From assembly GCA_018806915.1 (NCBI GenBank), contig JAGKQI010000098.1, positions 2,542,001 to 2,606,000 of the forward strand: a DNA stretch of 64,000 bases, in the 5' to 3' direction. The notes under the pieces were generated by a model. That model was not told the origin of the DNA. It saw only the letters and a program-made list of their open reading frames with translations, and did no database searches. Both the position numbers and the translations under genes were made by a program. Positions 20,575-30,855 of the stretch are shown here, piece by piece. Source of the stretch: Phytophthora colocasiae (Eukaryota; Oomycota; Peronosporomycetes; Peronosporales; Peronosporaceae). Each line of letters opens with the position of its first letter. The stretch's first letter is position 1.

Positions 20575-21616
20575 TGGGGCGCCCCTTCGCAGGTGTTTCT
20601 TCGGGCGGAGGTTCGGGTTCGATGGCCGCGGGAGCTACACTGCGACCATTGGAGGGGTCCTCCGATTCGGGAAAGGTTCCAACCGTTCCGCCAACAGCGT
20701 TCTCTTCTTTTAACAGGCTCACCTCAACCAGCCTGTCAGCGTCCTCTGAAGAGATAGTTTCTTCCTTAATCCTTATCCCGTTATCGCCTTCACCGGGATC
20801 GGGAAGCGGCCTTTCTTGCTCTCCCGTCGCTTCTTCTCTTCGGGAGTCCTCATCCTTGGAAGCGTTCTCCGTTCCCTTTCCACCCGAATTCATGAACTGC
20901 ACGTGCACAACTTCACGCTTCCCCGTAGGTTTGTAGGGAGGCCACTGGAACAACACCCGTACCGCACTCACATCACTCTCGAACCGTTCCTCCAAAGCTC
21001 TAATAACCTCTGGCTTCAGGGACCCCCGTTCGGTCTTGCAGGGGAACGATTCCTCCGTTCCACCGTTCCCTCCATCTTCTTTTCCTTTCTCCGAACCTTC
21101 TTCACGCTCGGCTTCCTGTTCCTCGTCGAGCAGTGTTTCTTCTTCAGGTAGTTCTCTACTTTCCATACGAATGTTGCTTGTCACTCTCTCGGACGCTGTA
21201 ACCTCGACAGGCTGTCCCTCCTCTAAGCTGGCCATCTCCTTGTAGTCAGCGTAGTAATCACAGAAATAATCCTCTTCCTCAGCGGTAGCCTCTGCTACTC
21301 GACTTTCCAATGGTAATAAAGCTTCTGTCATCATCTCTTCCTCTTCCCGCGTATTCTCCGTGCGGTGATCGTAGATAAATTCCTTCGTAGTAACACTTGT
21401 CTCTTCAAAGTCACGCTGGTCCTCGCGTGCGTCATTCTCGGCGGAACACTCCGTTCCGTTCTCCTCGTCTGCGGTATCCTTCTCTTTCACTTCCAATGTA
21501 ATCCGTTCACTCATTCCACTCAGAGCGTTAACCGTTCTCTTCTCGTCCTGGTACGCTTCAATCCCTCCAAAGTTACGCGCGTCCTCGCGCTCGTCGTTCT
21601 TCATGGAACACTCCAT
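20399..21616 (-). CDS. Acidic frame of unknown function in the LTR element, about 405 aa
   Basis: Open frame with first ATG at 21616 (open upstream to a GTG at 21685). The protein is extremely rich in Glu, Asp, Thr and Arg (ENTREEEEMMTEALLPLESR, EEQEAEREEGSEKGKEDGGN), probably disordered, with a short ordered-looking piece near 20920-21020 (VIRALEERFESDVSAVRVLF, then QWPPYK). An imperfect internal repeat is visible: ERIETVVNETDNGGEEYG and ERITLEVKEKDTADEENG start two similar segments. No protease or polymerase motif is present. It sits where pol would be in a Gypsy element. The function is unknown; it may be a degenerate or replaced pol segment. Confidence 0.5.
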   Translation of the reverse strand: MECSMKNDEREDARNFGGIEAYQDEKRTVNALSGMSERITLEVKEKDTADEENGTECSAENDAREDQRDFEETSVTTKEFIYDHRTENTREEEEMMTEALLPLESRVAEATAEEEDYFCDYYADYKEMASLEEGQPVEVTASERVTSNIRMESRELPEEETLLDEEQEAEREEGSEKGKEDGGNGGTEESFPCKTERGSLKPEVIRALEERFESDVSAVRVLFQWPPYKPTGKREVVHVQFMNSGGKGTENASKDEDSRREEATGEQERPLPDPGEGDNGIRIKEETISSEDADRLVEVSLLKEENAVGGTVGTFPESEDPSNGRSVAPAAIEPEPPPEETPAKGRPSARLFTTEELDALEDGTESPIDEEKEGEGGHPVFSAAGHLRNRVETCRNASFELRRSD

Positions 21617-21817
21617 TCCATACTCCTCTCCTCCGTTATCAGTCTCATTCACAACCGTTTCAATCCGTTCACTTACGCCTCTCACTGCGTTAATTGTTCT
21701 TGTTACGTCCTGGTACGCTTCAATCCCTTCACGTCCCTGAGTGAAAGCGTTCCCGGTGGTGTCGTTCCTTAGACAAGAGGAAGGGTCGACACTCCCTTCC
21801 CCCTCCTCCTGCCCCCA

Positions 21818-24061
21818 TCATTGACGCCTCACCGCAGGGTCCCCTCCATCCGAGGCCCCGGCCCTCTCCTGAGCCGATAATCGCGAGAGAAGTAGCTTCG
21901 TAGGGCAGTTAGCCACTCGATGATCAGGACTATCGCACAGGAAACAGGTACGCTTATAACCGTTCTGGGTACGGTTCGCAGAGTATGGCAGCGTCCACAC
22001 ACGACCCATCCCTCTTGAGTGTGCATGTCCGGGCCCTGGCGGATCCTCTGGCAGGGGTTTCTGGCGTCACTGCAGCCACGGTAGTCGAAGCGTGCTCGAA
22101 CGCAGGATCTTCATAATGGACCACCGCAATCGTCGGGGTAGCGTTCTGAGGAACGCTTACCTGAGCGTACTGCTGTTGCTGCTGTTGTTGCGCCAACATG
22201 TGCTGCGTCTGTTGCATCAGCGTGAGCATTTGTTGCATCATTGCGTTCTCAGAGCTCTTCGACTGCGGGTTGTCCTCAAAGTCAGCGTCATTCTCCACAG
22301 GAATATGCATATTCTTATAAAGCAGAACCGTTACCGCTTGCGGAATCGAGTCGACCATAGCGTTCGAAAGCGTGGCCTTCCACTCGCGGTTGCGCATACC
22401 CGATAGGAAGTACTGGTACCGCATATCGGAGTCATAGCACCACACAACCTTGAAATCAAGTCTCCCCAGACCTCGGCTGACATTCCACGCGACCGGGTCG
22501 TCTTCTTCAAGAGCTCAATACGCTGTTGAGGCGTCTGGTAGATGAACTGGTTGTAGAATCGGGTCTTCAAAGTGTCAAAATCATCAATGCGCGAATGTAC
22601 CCACCACTGTTCTCCTGGCTTGCCCTTCAAGCATCCACGGAACGCACTCAACCGTAGAACATCATCCAAGCCCATCGTTGCACGTTCGAAAGCGTCCCAA
22701 AAACTCCTAGCTCGCTCGGCTGTAGAATCATCCGAATAGAACGGTTGCAACATCCGTATAGCGTTCCGGATACTCGTAGGCATCCCCAAAGGCGTCTGCT
22801 GTAGCCGTCCCGGTTGCGCGGGGTATCCATACTGAGGCTGAGCTTGTCCATAAGCGTTCCTAGGCCAACTCTCGCGTTGTGGCGCAGAAATAGGAACGGT
22901 TCCCGGTCCGAACGGTTGGGTCGGAAACGGAGCGGCGGTACTCGTCATCGCTGGCTGGGGCGCGGGTCGCCCTCCACTGACATGGCCTTGTAGCACCGAG
23001 GCTCCTCCTTGACGTAGTGGTCCAACCGGCGGGACTGACGCGAGCCCTGTAGTCACGCCGACGTTATGCATCGGTACGCGGTCCGACTGCGTGGTTATCG
23101 GTAACGCTTGCGAGACCGTCAAGAACGGTTGTGACCCCACGGTTGAGTAATGCAGCGGTAGCGTTCCCGGAACGCTCATCGACGCGGGGTTTTGGACGGC
23201 GTACGCAGGGGTCATCACATACGACGCCGGCGTCTTCTGAACATGAGACGAGAACAAACCTTTCAACCCATAGTCCGCTGGACTAGACAAATCCTTCATC
23301 GTGACGTTGCGGTAACTCGCGATAGCCCCTCTCGTTTGAGGCGTCCTCATCGAATGGGGATCATTCTCCACATGCTCTCTCGTTCCAGTCCAGGCAGGGA
23401 TGGACGGTCGGAACGCTCCTCCAGGGAACGCTTGCGCCGGGGGATTAGCGTACCCCAAGGTCCATGTGGCTGGAACGGTTCGCTCCTCTCTTGGGGCGGC
23501 CCACGTCTGGCTCGACACAGTCTGCTCCGAAGGCAGGAACCCCGTAGTAGCTTCGAGGTGAGAGGGTCGCTTGCGGTGGTCTACCTCCGGGGGGACTCTC
23601 CATTGATCGCGTCGCAGGGGGCTTCATCTCTAACGGATTATCTCGACGGGGTGGAACGCTTCGTGAAGCGTTCCCGGCTCGCGGCGTTCCCGTTCTTGAG
23701 GAGGCCGTACTTGCACCACCACTTGGACGCCTCCGTACCTCTTCCACTTGGTCGCCCCCGGCTCCAGCGGCCCACTGTATTACATTCGTTCTCACGGCGT
23801 TGAGTCCGGCAGCCGTCGTCACATCTGGGGAACCTCTTGTCCTCCTCGAACGCTTCTCTGCAAAGTTGGCGTGTTGGCACCCCAGGACCGTTCTTCACTT
23901 CCGTTCCCTGCTCCAGCGGGGAACGCTTGACCCACGCTTTGGGCCTCTCCTTGTCCTAGAGATTCCATCTTCGAGTCCGCGATGTAGTCTTCCAGGGTCC
24001 TCTTGTCTTCCTTGTAGTTCCTAGATCCCACCCAGGGAATGTACTCTAGGATGTAGCGCAC
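21818..24061 (-). pseudogene. Gag region with CCHC knuckle, frameshifted
   Basis: Read from 24061 downwards. A Pro/Gln/Gly-rich N-terminal part leads into a retrotransposon gag core near 22790-22480 (YSDDSTAERARSFWDAFERA, GCLKGKPGEQWWVHSRIDDF, LKTRFYNQFIYQTPQQRIEL). A frameshift near 22440 moves the reading to MRYQYFLSGMRNREWKATLS, followed by a Gln-rich helix and a CCHC zinc knuckle CFLCDSPDHRVANC near 21925. Another shift lies between 23450 and 23820. Gag binds the element RNA and forms the cytoplasmic particle. The frameshifts suggest this copy needs helper proteins or is dead despite its young LTRs; sequencing error is an alternative. Confidence 0.75.
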
Positions 24062-24360
24062 AGCACTTGGTCTTTAGCAGCCTCGGCTACCGTTCCTCGA
24101 GACCGGTCTAGTCTAGTTTCTTGTTCGTTCACAACCCGGCGGAACCGTTCCGCGTCCAAGTGTTTCCTCTCTCCTTGTACACCTCCGTCGGCACTTCCTC
24201 TTGCGCGTAGACGATCTGAGCCTCCTTGGCTAATCTACGGCGTTCGTGCCACGGTCTTGGTTTCTCGTTAGAGGTCTAACACTTCCTCAGGGTCACTCTC
24301 CTCGGCGACTTCCGAACTCTCCTTGGCTCCCACCTTAGACCTTCTCCAGCAAACAGGTAC

Positions 24361-24375
24361 CCTGCTTCTCCACCA
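24361..24375 (-). other. Candidate primer-binding site
   Basis: Minus strand TGGTGGAGAAGCAGG begins two bases inside the 5' LTR boundary and starts with the TGG that pairs with a tRNA CCA end. The tRNA was not identified. Confidence 0.45.
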
Positions 24376-24377
24376 AA

Positions 24378-24878
24378 TGTCACGCACCTCCCTTGTCGGG
24401 GTCGGTACCTGTGGCTGTTAATGCGAGTACAGTCCTGAGTGGGGTCTAGAGTTCGGGTGAGTAGATAGAGTGTTAGTCCTTGAGTAAATGTAATCCACGT
24501 AAATTCTTGTTCTTCTTCACTTGACTAGGGAAATTCGTAACTAACTTGAAAGAAATGAAGAGCGCAGCATAGTACCACGCCCTTATAGGTGACACCTCAC
24601 CTTTCGCACTCACCGGGCACCGTCGACGTGCCATCCGTCCTTGCAGTCTCCGCTTCACTAGGGACTCGGCCTCATTCACCATCTGCTACCTCTCACCTTG
24701 GACCTCCACGTCGCCGCCTAGCGCCATCATTGCAGGAAGGCGTCCCACCAAAGGTAGCGTACCACTGGAACGGTACCCGGACGGAGTCACCCAGACGCCG
24801 AGGCCGCTTGGGTCCTTCCGGCACACGACCGAGGTTCAACGGCGCTGGAATGACCCTCTCAATCCCGGATACGGGACA
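24378..24878 (-). repeat. 5' LTR of the gag-only element
   Basis: Partner of 19317-19817; equal length of 501 bp. Confidence 0.93.
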
Positions 24879-25065
24879 CAGGGCTGGATGAATGGGCCCC
24901 TCTTCGATGGGATCACGAGTGACGCAGACCAAACCTGCGGTGCATCACGGCCGCATGTCATTGGGATATTCTACGAGCCTCCAGAACGTTTTCAGCTTTT
25001 CTCGCTTTACGGTGAAGGACGATTGACGGAGATGATCCGCGCCGTGGATGGCAATAATATATATA

Positions 25066-26186
25066 CACCTTTTCTCGGGCAGAATGGCATATTTTCTAAG
25101 CATAGTGGTTTTTAATCACTCGTGAAACTTATTATTTTCTCTGGTAAGTACGATTTTAAAGCAATGTGGCTAAGTACGATTTGTTTCTCAAGCAAAATGG
25201 CTGGTCCTTATTCGCCAGCGCTTCCTCGCCACCTGCGAAGCAGTATCAGCCACCAACTTCACTGGTTTCAGTGGCTCATACGGTATGCTCTACACACAAT
25301 CAAGGGTTTGCGCATCGAGAAATCTACGATGAATAGCAGCGAGAACAAGGCTAAGCGCATGGGGTTCGCCAAGGTGCTGAACTTGCACGTTGCAGAAGGT
25401 AACATGATCGTCTACCATGACGAAACTATGTAACTTTAACGTCTACCTGACACGCAAGCAAGGCTGGGCCAAGAAAGGGGACCGCGCAGTCATCAAGATG
25501 CCGCCGTCCAAGGGAAAGAACTTGCACGTCCAGTGCGGTGTGTCTCCAGGCAGCGGGTTGGTGCTCATGCGCACCCACGACGGCGGTATACACATGGACG
25601 AGAATGCGAGGTTTGTTGCCGACTTGTTCGTCGAGGCGCTAAACACGGACGAGTACAAGGAGAGCTACGGCGGCAAGAAGGTGGTCATTGTCACCGACAA
25701 TGCACCGGCACACAGCCAAGTGGAAACGCTAGCCCGGGAAAAGCTCGTTGCCGATGGCATTGTCAACAGCAACAAGCTAGTTATTCTTCGTTTAGCGCCA
25801 TATAGTCCTATGTGTAACGCAATCGAGGGCTGTTTTAGTGTGCTGAAGGCACACATGAAAGGACATCTTGCTACAAAGCGACAAGAGTTTTTGGTGCGCG
25901 GTGAGTATGATTCCCTCACAGCACACAGGACAGCGCTTCTGAAAGAGGTGGTCGAAGAGGGCAAGCATGTTCTAACGCAGCGTTTGGTGTGGCGCATGGA
26001 GAGACACTGCTTGAAGAATATCTTTTTAGCGGAGAGAGGCGAAGACATGTCGTAGGGGTCCACTTTGGTTGAGAAAAGAATCGTACTTAGCCACATTGCC
26101 TAAAAAAACCTTATTATCCAATTTTCGATTTTTTGAAAAAAAACCACTATGCTTAGAAAATAAGCCATTCTGCCCGAGAAAAGGTG
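25066..26186 (+). mobile_element. Tc1/mariner element, 1,121 bp, with a second inner inverted repeat
   Basis: Outer inverted repeats of about 50 bp (CACCTTTTCTCGGGCAGAAT at the left, complement at the right ending GGTG) are flanked by TA at 25064-25065 and 26187-26188. A second inverted pair lies inside: 25159-25190 (GCAATGTGGCTAAGTACGAT) against about 26069-26101. The interior encodes a damaged transposase. Confidence 0.85.
25200..26055 (+). pseudogene. Mariner-type DDE transposase with a 4-base frameshift
   Basis: The frame from about 25290 carries STMNSSENKAKRMGFAKVLN and VYHDET (first catalytic Asp), then runs into a stop. From 25432 the next frame continues with NFNVYLTRKQGWAKKGDRAV, VIVTDNAPAHSQ (second Asp) and LAPYSPMCNAIEGCFSVLKA (third acidic residue). 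The switch is explained by four extra bases near 25428-25431. The region before 25290 (HTH) is poorly preserved. The C-terminal frame 25417-26055 is otherwise intact, so inactivation appears recent or could be an assembly error. Confidence 0.8.
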
Positions 26187-26188
26187 TA

Positions 26189-26693
26189 CAATATTTCAGT
26201 GAGAAATACCGCAGGGATCTTTAGTCAACAAAAGCTGTGATTGGTCAAAAAGGCATCCATAATATTTCCGAGACAAATTGTCATGGATCAAAATCTATTT
26301 TGAAATTCGTTCTCGATAGCAACAGTGGCAGTCCCAAGAATGTTGTCGGGACGAACTGATTTCCAGTCTGGTGAAAATTGCCCTGAATGCTACCGAAGAG
26401 GGATCTTGCATCCTGCCTGACTGGCATCATATCGCTGGGGCGTGAAGAATACATTGCCAGAATGGACATCGCTCGCATTCGCATGCAGCGAGTTACTTTG
26501 TGAACCTCGAGTCGCGTTGGTTGACGCTGCGGCCATTCAGCGACCGAACAATTCATACGTGTGAGTGAACGTGAACGAGCAGTAATATGTGGGAGGCGTG
26601 AGAGTCATGGTAACGGCGAAAGATGTCAGATTGACTGCCACGACCACGAGCTGAACGTCGCTAGATCTATATTGACAAATCACCTAAGAGCAT
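26189..26693. other. Spacer between two transposons
   Basis: A short minus frame (26281-26556) has no recognisable motif. No RNA gene or repeat recognised. Confidence 0.45.
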
Positions 26694-26697
26694 CTCC

Positions 26698-27506
26698 AGC
26701 GGCAAGTCTTATACGAGGTCTCAACGGCGACCTTTGGCTCGCGTTATGACCCCAGTTTTAAATAAGACCTGACACGTGCATTTTTTCCCAGCGGGGAGTC
26801 TTAACCAAAAGTCCTATTTCAACCTGTATCCTGTTTCGCGAGCGGCCAAGACCAAACGAATGGCATCCTCACCGTGGATGGCAGGGACACTGGAGGGTGA
26901 AGACGACTCAGATGACGAATACTTTCGGTTAATTATCTTGCCGATGATACATGGATACTCAAAGGGTTGTTTTGCGCGCTTTTGAAAGATCTTCGCCGCG
27001 TTTTCAACGTACATCTGCTCGCTCCAACCCGAACGCTCTAGGCTCTTTAGCTTCAGGAAAATCCCCTCGAACTTTGTCACGTCCGGCTGCATCTTCTTCC
27101 ATCGGCCTACAATGGCTTTTTCCGAGCGCTGATCCACTTCTGAGCCAACATTTTTGCACCACTGCTCGTATACACGCTCAAAGAACGTTGCCTTCTTATG
27201 TCCTGCTCCTCGTATTGGGTCTTCTGAAGTTGCCAGCCACGCAGCACACAGCTCCACAGTTTCAAACTCGCTCCACACCGAGCCCTTCCCCATTTTGCTT
27301 AGATCCTTCTGGCGACGATTCGACTTTGAAGCCATCCTTCGTTAAAACTCGAGTCTTAATTTGAGACCCAAGTCTCATCCGTTAAGACCTCGTGAAGTTA
27401 AAACCCGGGATAGGACTTGCCGCTGGGGGCTTTAAGACTTGGCCGAGTCTTAATCGCGCTACTTTTAAGATAAAGCCGTCTTTAAGACCTGCCGCTGGAG
27501 ATGCTC
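26698..27506 (-). mobile_element. Non-autonomous Harbinger-type element carrying only a Myb/SANT gene, 809 bp
   Basis: Tips GAGCATCTCCAGCGGCAAGT (left) and the complement of GAGCATCTCCAGCGGCAGGT (right). TAA lies on both sides (26695-26697, 27507-27509), the 3-bp Harbinger target duplication. The tip sequence is the classic PIF/Harbinger type. The interior also shows many AGTCTTAA/TTAAGACT short inverted motifs near the right end (27350-27490). No transposase is present. Confidence 0.88.
26814..27335 (-). CDS. Myb/SANT-like protein of a Harbinger-type element, 173 aa
   Basis: ATG at 27335. After a basic start (MASKSNRRQKDLSK) comes a trihelix/SANT-like domain at residues about 20-100: WSEFETVELCAAWLATSEDP, FFERVYEQWCKNVG, KAIVGRWKKMQPDVTKFEG. 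This is the domain of the second protein of PIF/Harbinger elements, which binds the inverted repeats and helps the transposase enter the nucleus (family knowledge). The C-terminus is Ser-rich. The frame is intact although no transposase lies in the element, so the protein may act in trans on relatives. Confidence 0.78.
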   Translation of the reverse strand: MASKSNRRQKDLSKMGKGSVWSEFETVELCAAWLATSEDPIRGAGHKKATFFERVYEQWCKNVGSEVDQRSEKAIVGRWKKMQPDVTKFEGIFLKLKSLERSGWSEQMYVENAAKIFQKRAKQPFEYPCIIGKIINRKYSSSESSSPSSVPAIHGEDAIRLVLAARETGYRLK

Positions 27507-28057
27507 TAAATTATAAGGATTCACATCCATCAATCAACGTACAGCACCTTCATTTCACACAGCGCACCCACCAATCATCCCACCAAACGTGCTGCTCGCA
27601 CCTAGCACCATACTAGCCAATAGAATCGGCAAGGGCTTAGCCAATGAAATGTGCGAAATACGTCCAATGCACTACAGGTGCTCGCTCGTACGGCACTTTG
27701 GTTTCTCGGCCTACACAATTTTTTTGCTCTACCCGCACGCACCTATGACGGGAAATAATTAATATCTGTTAGGCCGTCTCCACCGCGGGAGCAAAATGCT
27801 CCTGTGGAAGTAAACTAAAAATAAATTACTCCCAACTCGCTCCACCGCGGAAGCAAAATGGCTCCAGCAGCAAATAAGAAGTTTCCGTGGGAGCAAACAG
27901 AGCCGATTTGCTTCGCTATTTGCTCCTGTAGCAGCAAAAAAGTTGTCCGGCGCAATGGACCTAGATATCCGAAAATGTACTAGTATCAGGGCACTTTTAT
28001 CGGACAGTGCTTGCACCTCTCAAAGATCCACATCCTCCGTCCAGCTACTCGACATCC

Positions 28058-28948
28058 ATGACCGCCAAGCCTGGCGCCCGTGGGCCCAACTGGATAAGTA
28101 CTGAAGATTGTGCACTCGCCAAAGCATGGTTGGCTGTATCCAAGGACAGCATTGTCGGCACAGACCAGTCTGGGCCTGAATTTTGGAGACGGGTTACAGT
28201 AAAATACAACAAGACACGACCACGAGTCCAAGATCGCTTCGAGCGCCATCAAAATGCAGTTGCGAACCGCTGGAAGGCTGCCCGTCTCGCAGTAGGGAAG
28301 TTTTGCGGGTGTGTCGCTGCTATCGAGCAGCTTAATCAGAGCGGAAAGACTGATGATAAAATTCAAGATGCAATCACCATGTACGAGGTCGAGCAAGACG
28401 AGCAATTCGAGTTCTTGGAAGCTTGGCGAGAGCTTCGTAAAGAGCCAAAGTGGAAGGCGCTACCAGATGCACGATCGTCGCGGAAACGCAGCGCTAACAA
28501 CGGCGAAGAGAAGTCTAACGATAAGCATGGATCAACCGGATCCCTTCCGAGCTGGAACATTCCAGATTCTCATCATGCAAAGACGACCGTCCAGCAGGCA
28601 TAAAGAAGCAAAAAAGCAGCGCGATCTCACGAAATGAGTAGCCAACAGCTAGCAGACGCTGCAGTCGAGATTTCAAGATCGTCACAGCGTAAGGCTCAAC
28701 TTGAAGAACAACGCCTGAAACTTTTGGAAGAGCGAGAGCAAAATCGCATTATTTTCGCAACGCTGGATGGATTAGATGATATTTCTGCGCGCATTTTGAT
28801 GATAAAAAAGGAGAACATATTGAAGCAAATGCAAGATGAACTCATCGTAGCTTCGGGCATAGCAACCAGTGATAGCACGAGTGAAAACTGCGCAAAAGAC
28901 AACTCCAATTCTATCGCAGAAGGTATGAAAGTATTGTTTGCCTGTTGA
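28058..28948 (+). pseudogene. Myb/SANT-like accessory gene, frameshifted
   Basis: ATG at 28058 (MTAKPGARGPNW). SANT-like region: WISTEDCALAKAWLAVSKDS, FWRRVTVKYNKTRP, NAVANRWKAARLAVGKFCG. After about 28560 the frame breaks: RPAGIKK-like text and KQRDLTK lie in other phases, then the original phase resumes at 28634 with a coiled-coil segment (ISRSSQRKAQLEEQRLKLLE) ending at 28948. At least two small indels are needed, so this is called a pseudogene. The layout matches the NAM-associated/SANT proteins of oomycete Harbingers. Confidence 0.75.
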
Positions 28949-28955
28949 AATATCT

Positions 28956-30264
28956 CTAGACTGAACTAGTTGTTTTCTTTCCTTTTATTCCCCACAAGTG
29001 ATTGACGAGCGCCTGCTTTAGAATGCCATGGTTTCTCTCGGGTCGGATCAGGTGCCGTCTTGCAATGAACTCCCTCACGTCGATCTGTTCCTCATCTGCC
29101 CGAACACCGTTGTTTCTGACACGCGTAGATGTCAGCACGTGGGTATTCTCTTCAGGAAGCTTCTCTAAACCTTCAACTCCCCACTCATCTTCTACTATCA
29201 TGTTGTGTAAAATCACACAAGCCTTCATGACGGACAGCATATCTTCAGCATACCAAACTTGACTCGGCTTCTTTAATATATGAAAACGCTTCTGCAGCAC
29301 TCCAAACGCTCGCTCCACATCTTTTCGTGCTGCTTCCTGCTGCTTGGCAAAATATTTCTCTTTAGGAGTCTCCGGTTGTGAAATAGTAGACACAAAGCAC
29401 GAAAATCGAGAGTAGATCCCGTCGACAAGATAGTACAGCTGTTCAAATTGCTGACCAGCGACCGTGTAAGTGCGGTCGTAAGTAGTCTGCTGCAGAATAA
29501 CTTGTTCACGAGAGGGGAACTGTCCAAAATATTTATGTCTGAATGTTATAACAACAGCGATTAGAAATCCAAAGTCATAGACGCCGTCATGAATGCGCAG
29601 TCGTAGGAGCCTGCTGCCCCGAAGTAAAAGTGCCAGATCCATAGCCGATAATCTGCTACTGCCTCGAGCACGATGGATGGCTTCTTTCCTTTCCTGCGTA
29701 CTGTCCTTTCAGTGCGTATGGGCACACTTCCCACATCCAGTGCATGCAGTCGAGCGATCCGACGCAACCAGGAAAGCCTCGGTCAGCTGAAAACTGCAAC
29801 TGCTCCGCTACGTCGTGCTCTGTAGGTTCCCGTAGATATTCTCCATCGAATATATTAATCACGTTCTGTCAAAATCTTTTAGTGTATGCGAGAGTTGTGC
29901 TTTCAGCGCACGATAAGTTTTCATCGAGCGAATCCGCGCTACAACCGTAGGCAAGCATTCGCGTCGCAACCGTGCACTTTTGTAGAGAAGACAGACCCTT
30001 TTTGCCGAGGGCATCTTGTCGCTGATGAAAGTGAGCATCTCTGTCCACGACAGCATCCATGATACGAGTGAAGAGAGAGCGACGGATTCGGTACCGTCGC
30101 CGGAAGTACTTGTCTGGGAAACGTGGGCTCTCTGCGAAGTAGTACGTCCACAGCTTGTTATGAGCATCTTCGAAGTCACGGGTGATGTTTGCGGCCTTTC
30201 CCGGAACTGATCCCCCACGCTTGCGCTTAATTGGCGCCATTTGGTGTGCCAGAAGAAGCAGCAT
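28956..30264 (-). pseudogene. Harbinger-type DDE transposase, frameshifted
   Basis: Three overlapping phases. 30264-29869 is the N-terminal part (AGKAANITRDFEDAHNKLWT-type text; the start could be 30264 or the MAPIKRKRGG at 30240). 29862-29656 carries GFPGCVGSLDCMHWMWEVCP with the first catalytic Asp. 29642-28956 carries YLVDGIYSRFSCFV and KDVERAFGVLQKRFHILKKP with the last catalytic Glu, followed by VMKACVILHNMIVEDE. Shifts lie near 29865 and 29560-29660. Domain order is that of plant-type Harbinger transposases. This copy cannot make a full protein. Confidence 0.8.
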
Positions 30265-30855
30265 TATCGCCTACGGCATTAATCACAGTACGAACGTCAG
30301 TGCTATGGCAACTGAAAGGTGATGCGTGGACAGGAACTCACCTCATCCTCGCCGTCACTAGCACGTGTCTCCAGCTCCTCGTCACTTGACTCCATCCTGC
30401 AGAAGCTTGGGCAGGGTGTGGATTGAGGGGGCGGCGCTCAAGGGGCGTCAATTTGCTTCTGCGCGGTGGAGTCCCTTGTGTTTTGCTCCGGTAGCAATTG
30501 GTCACTGAAAGTTTATATTGCACGTTTGCTGCTGGATTTGCTGCCACGCGGTGGAGACGGCCTTATTTGAGCGCTTAACAGGTGTTGTATCGCCCTGGGC
30601 TACTGATTCGCTGTTACTCACCAAGAAAAACTGTTATTTTTCACCTTGTACTTTTCCGCTTACTTATTCGGCATGCGCACTTAATGCGAACTTATCAATC
30701 AATAAACTTCAACCTACATTTATCGCAGCTATACTCTACAACCACACGCCCCCAAAGCTTGTCCGCTTGCGTAAGAGACCTAAACGGTGTAGACAAGATA
30801 ATGAGTACGACGCATTCAAGTTTCCAATCTCGCCGTCTTGTTAGTATTGCCAAAA

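Larger units (their letters stand above)
19317..24878 (-). mobile_element. LTR retroelement with gag but no recognisable pol, 5,562 bp
   Basis: Two 501-bp direct repeats (19317-19817 and 24378-24878) read TGTCCCGTATCC ... GTGCGTGACA on the minus strand. I see two substitutions between them (near 19610 and 19772), so insertion was recent. Flanks share CAGG (19313-19316 and 24879-24882). A polypurine tract and a TGG-starting primer site sit in the correct places for minus orientation. The 4.56-kb interior holds a gag region, a zinc knuckle, a long acidic frame and a short chromo-like end, but no reverse transcriptase, RNase H, protease or integrase motif that I can find. Confidence 0.85.
27772..30562. 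mobile_element. PIF/Harbinger element, 2,791 bp, both genes decayed
   Basis: Tips GGCCGTCTCCACCGCG at both ends, flanked by TTA (27769-27771 and 30563-30565). Subterminal GGAGCAAA/TTTGCTCC motifs recur near the left end (27788-27935) and once near the right. A Myb/SANT gene on plus and a transposase gene on minus converge inside. Confidence 0.88.
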
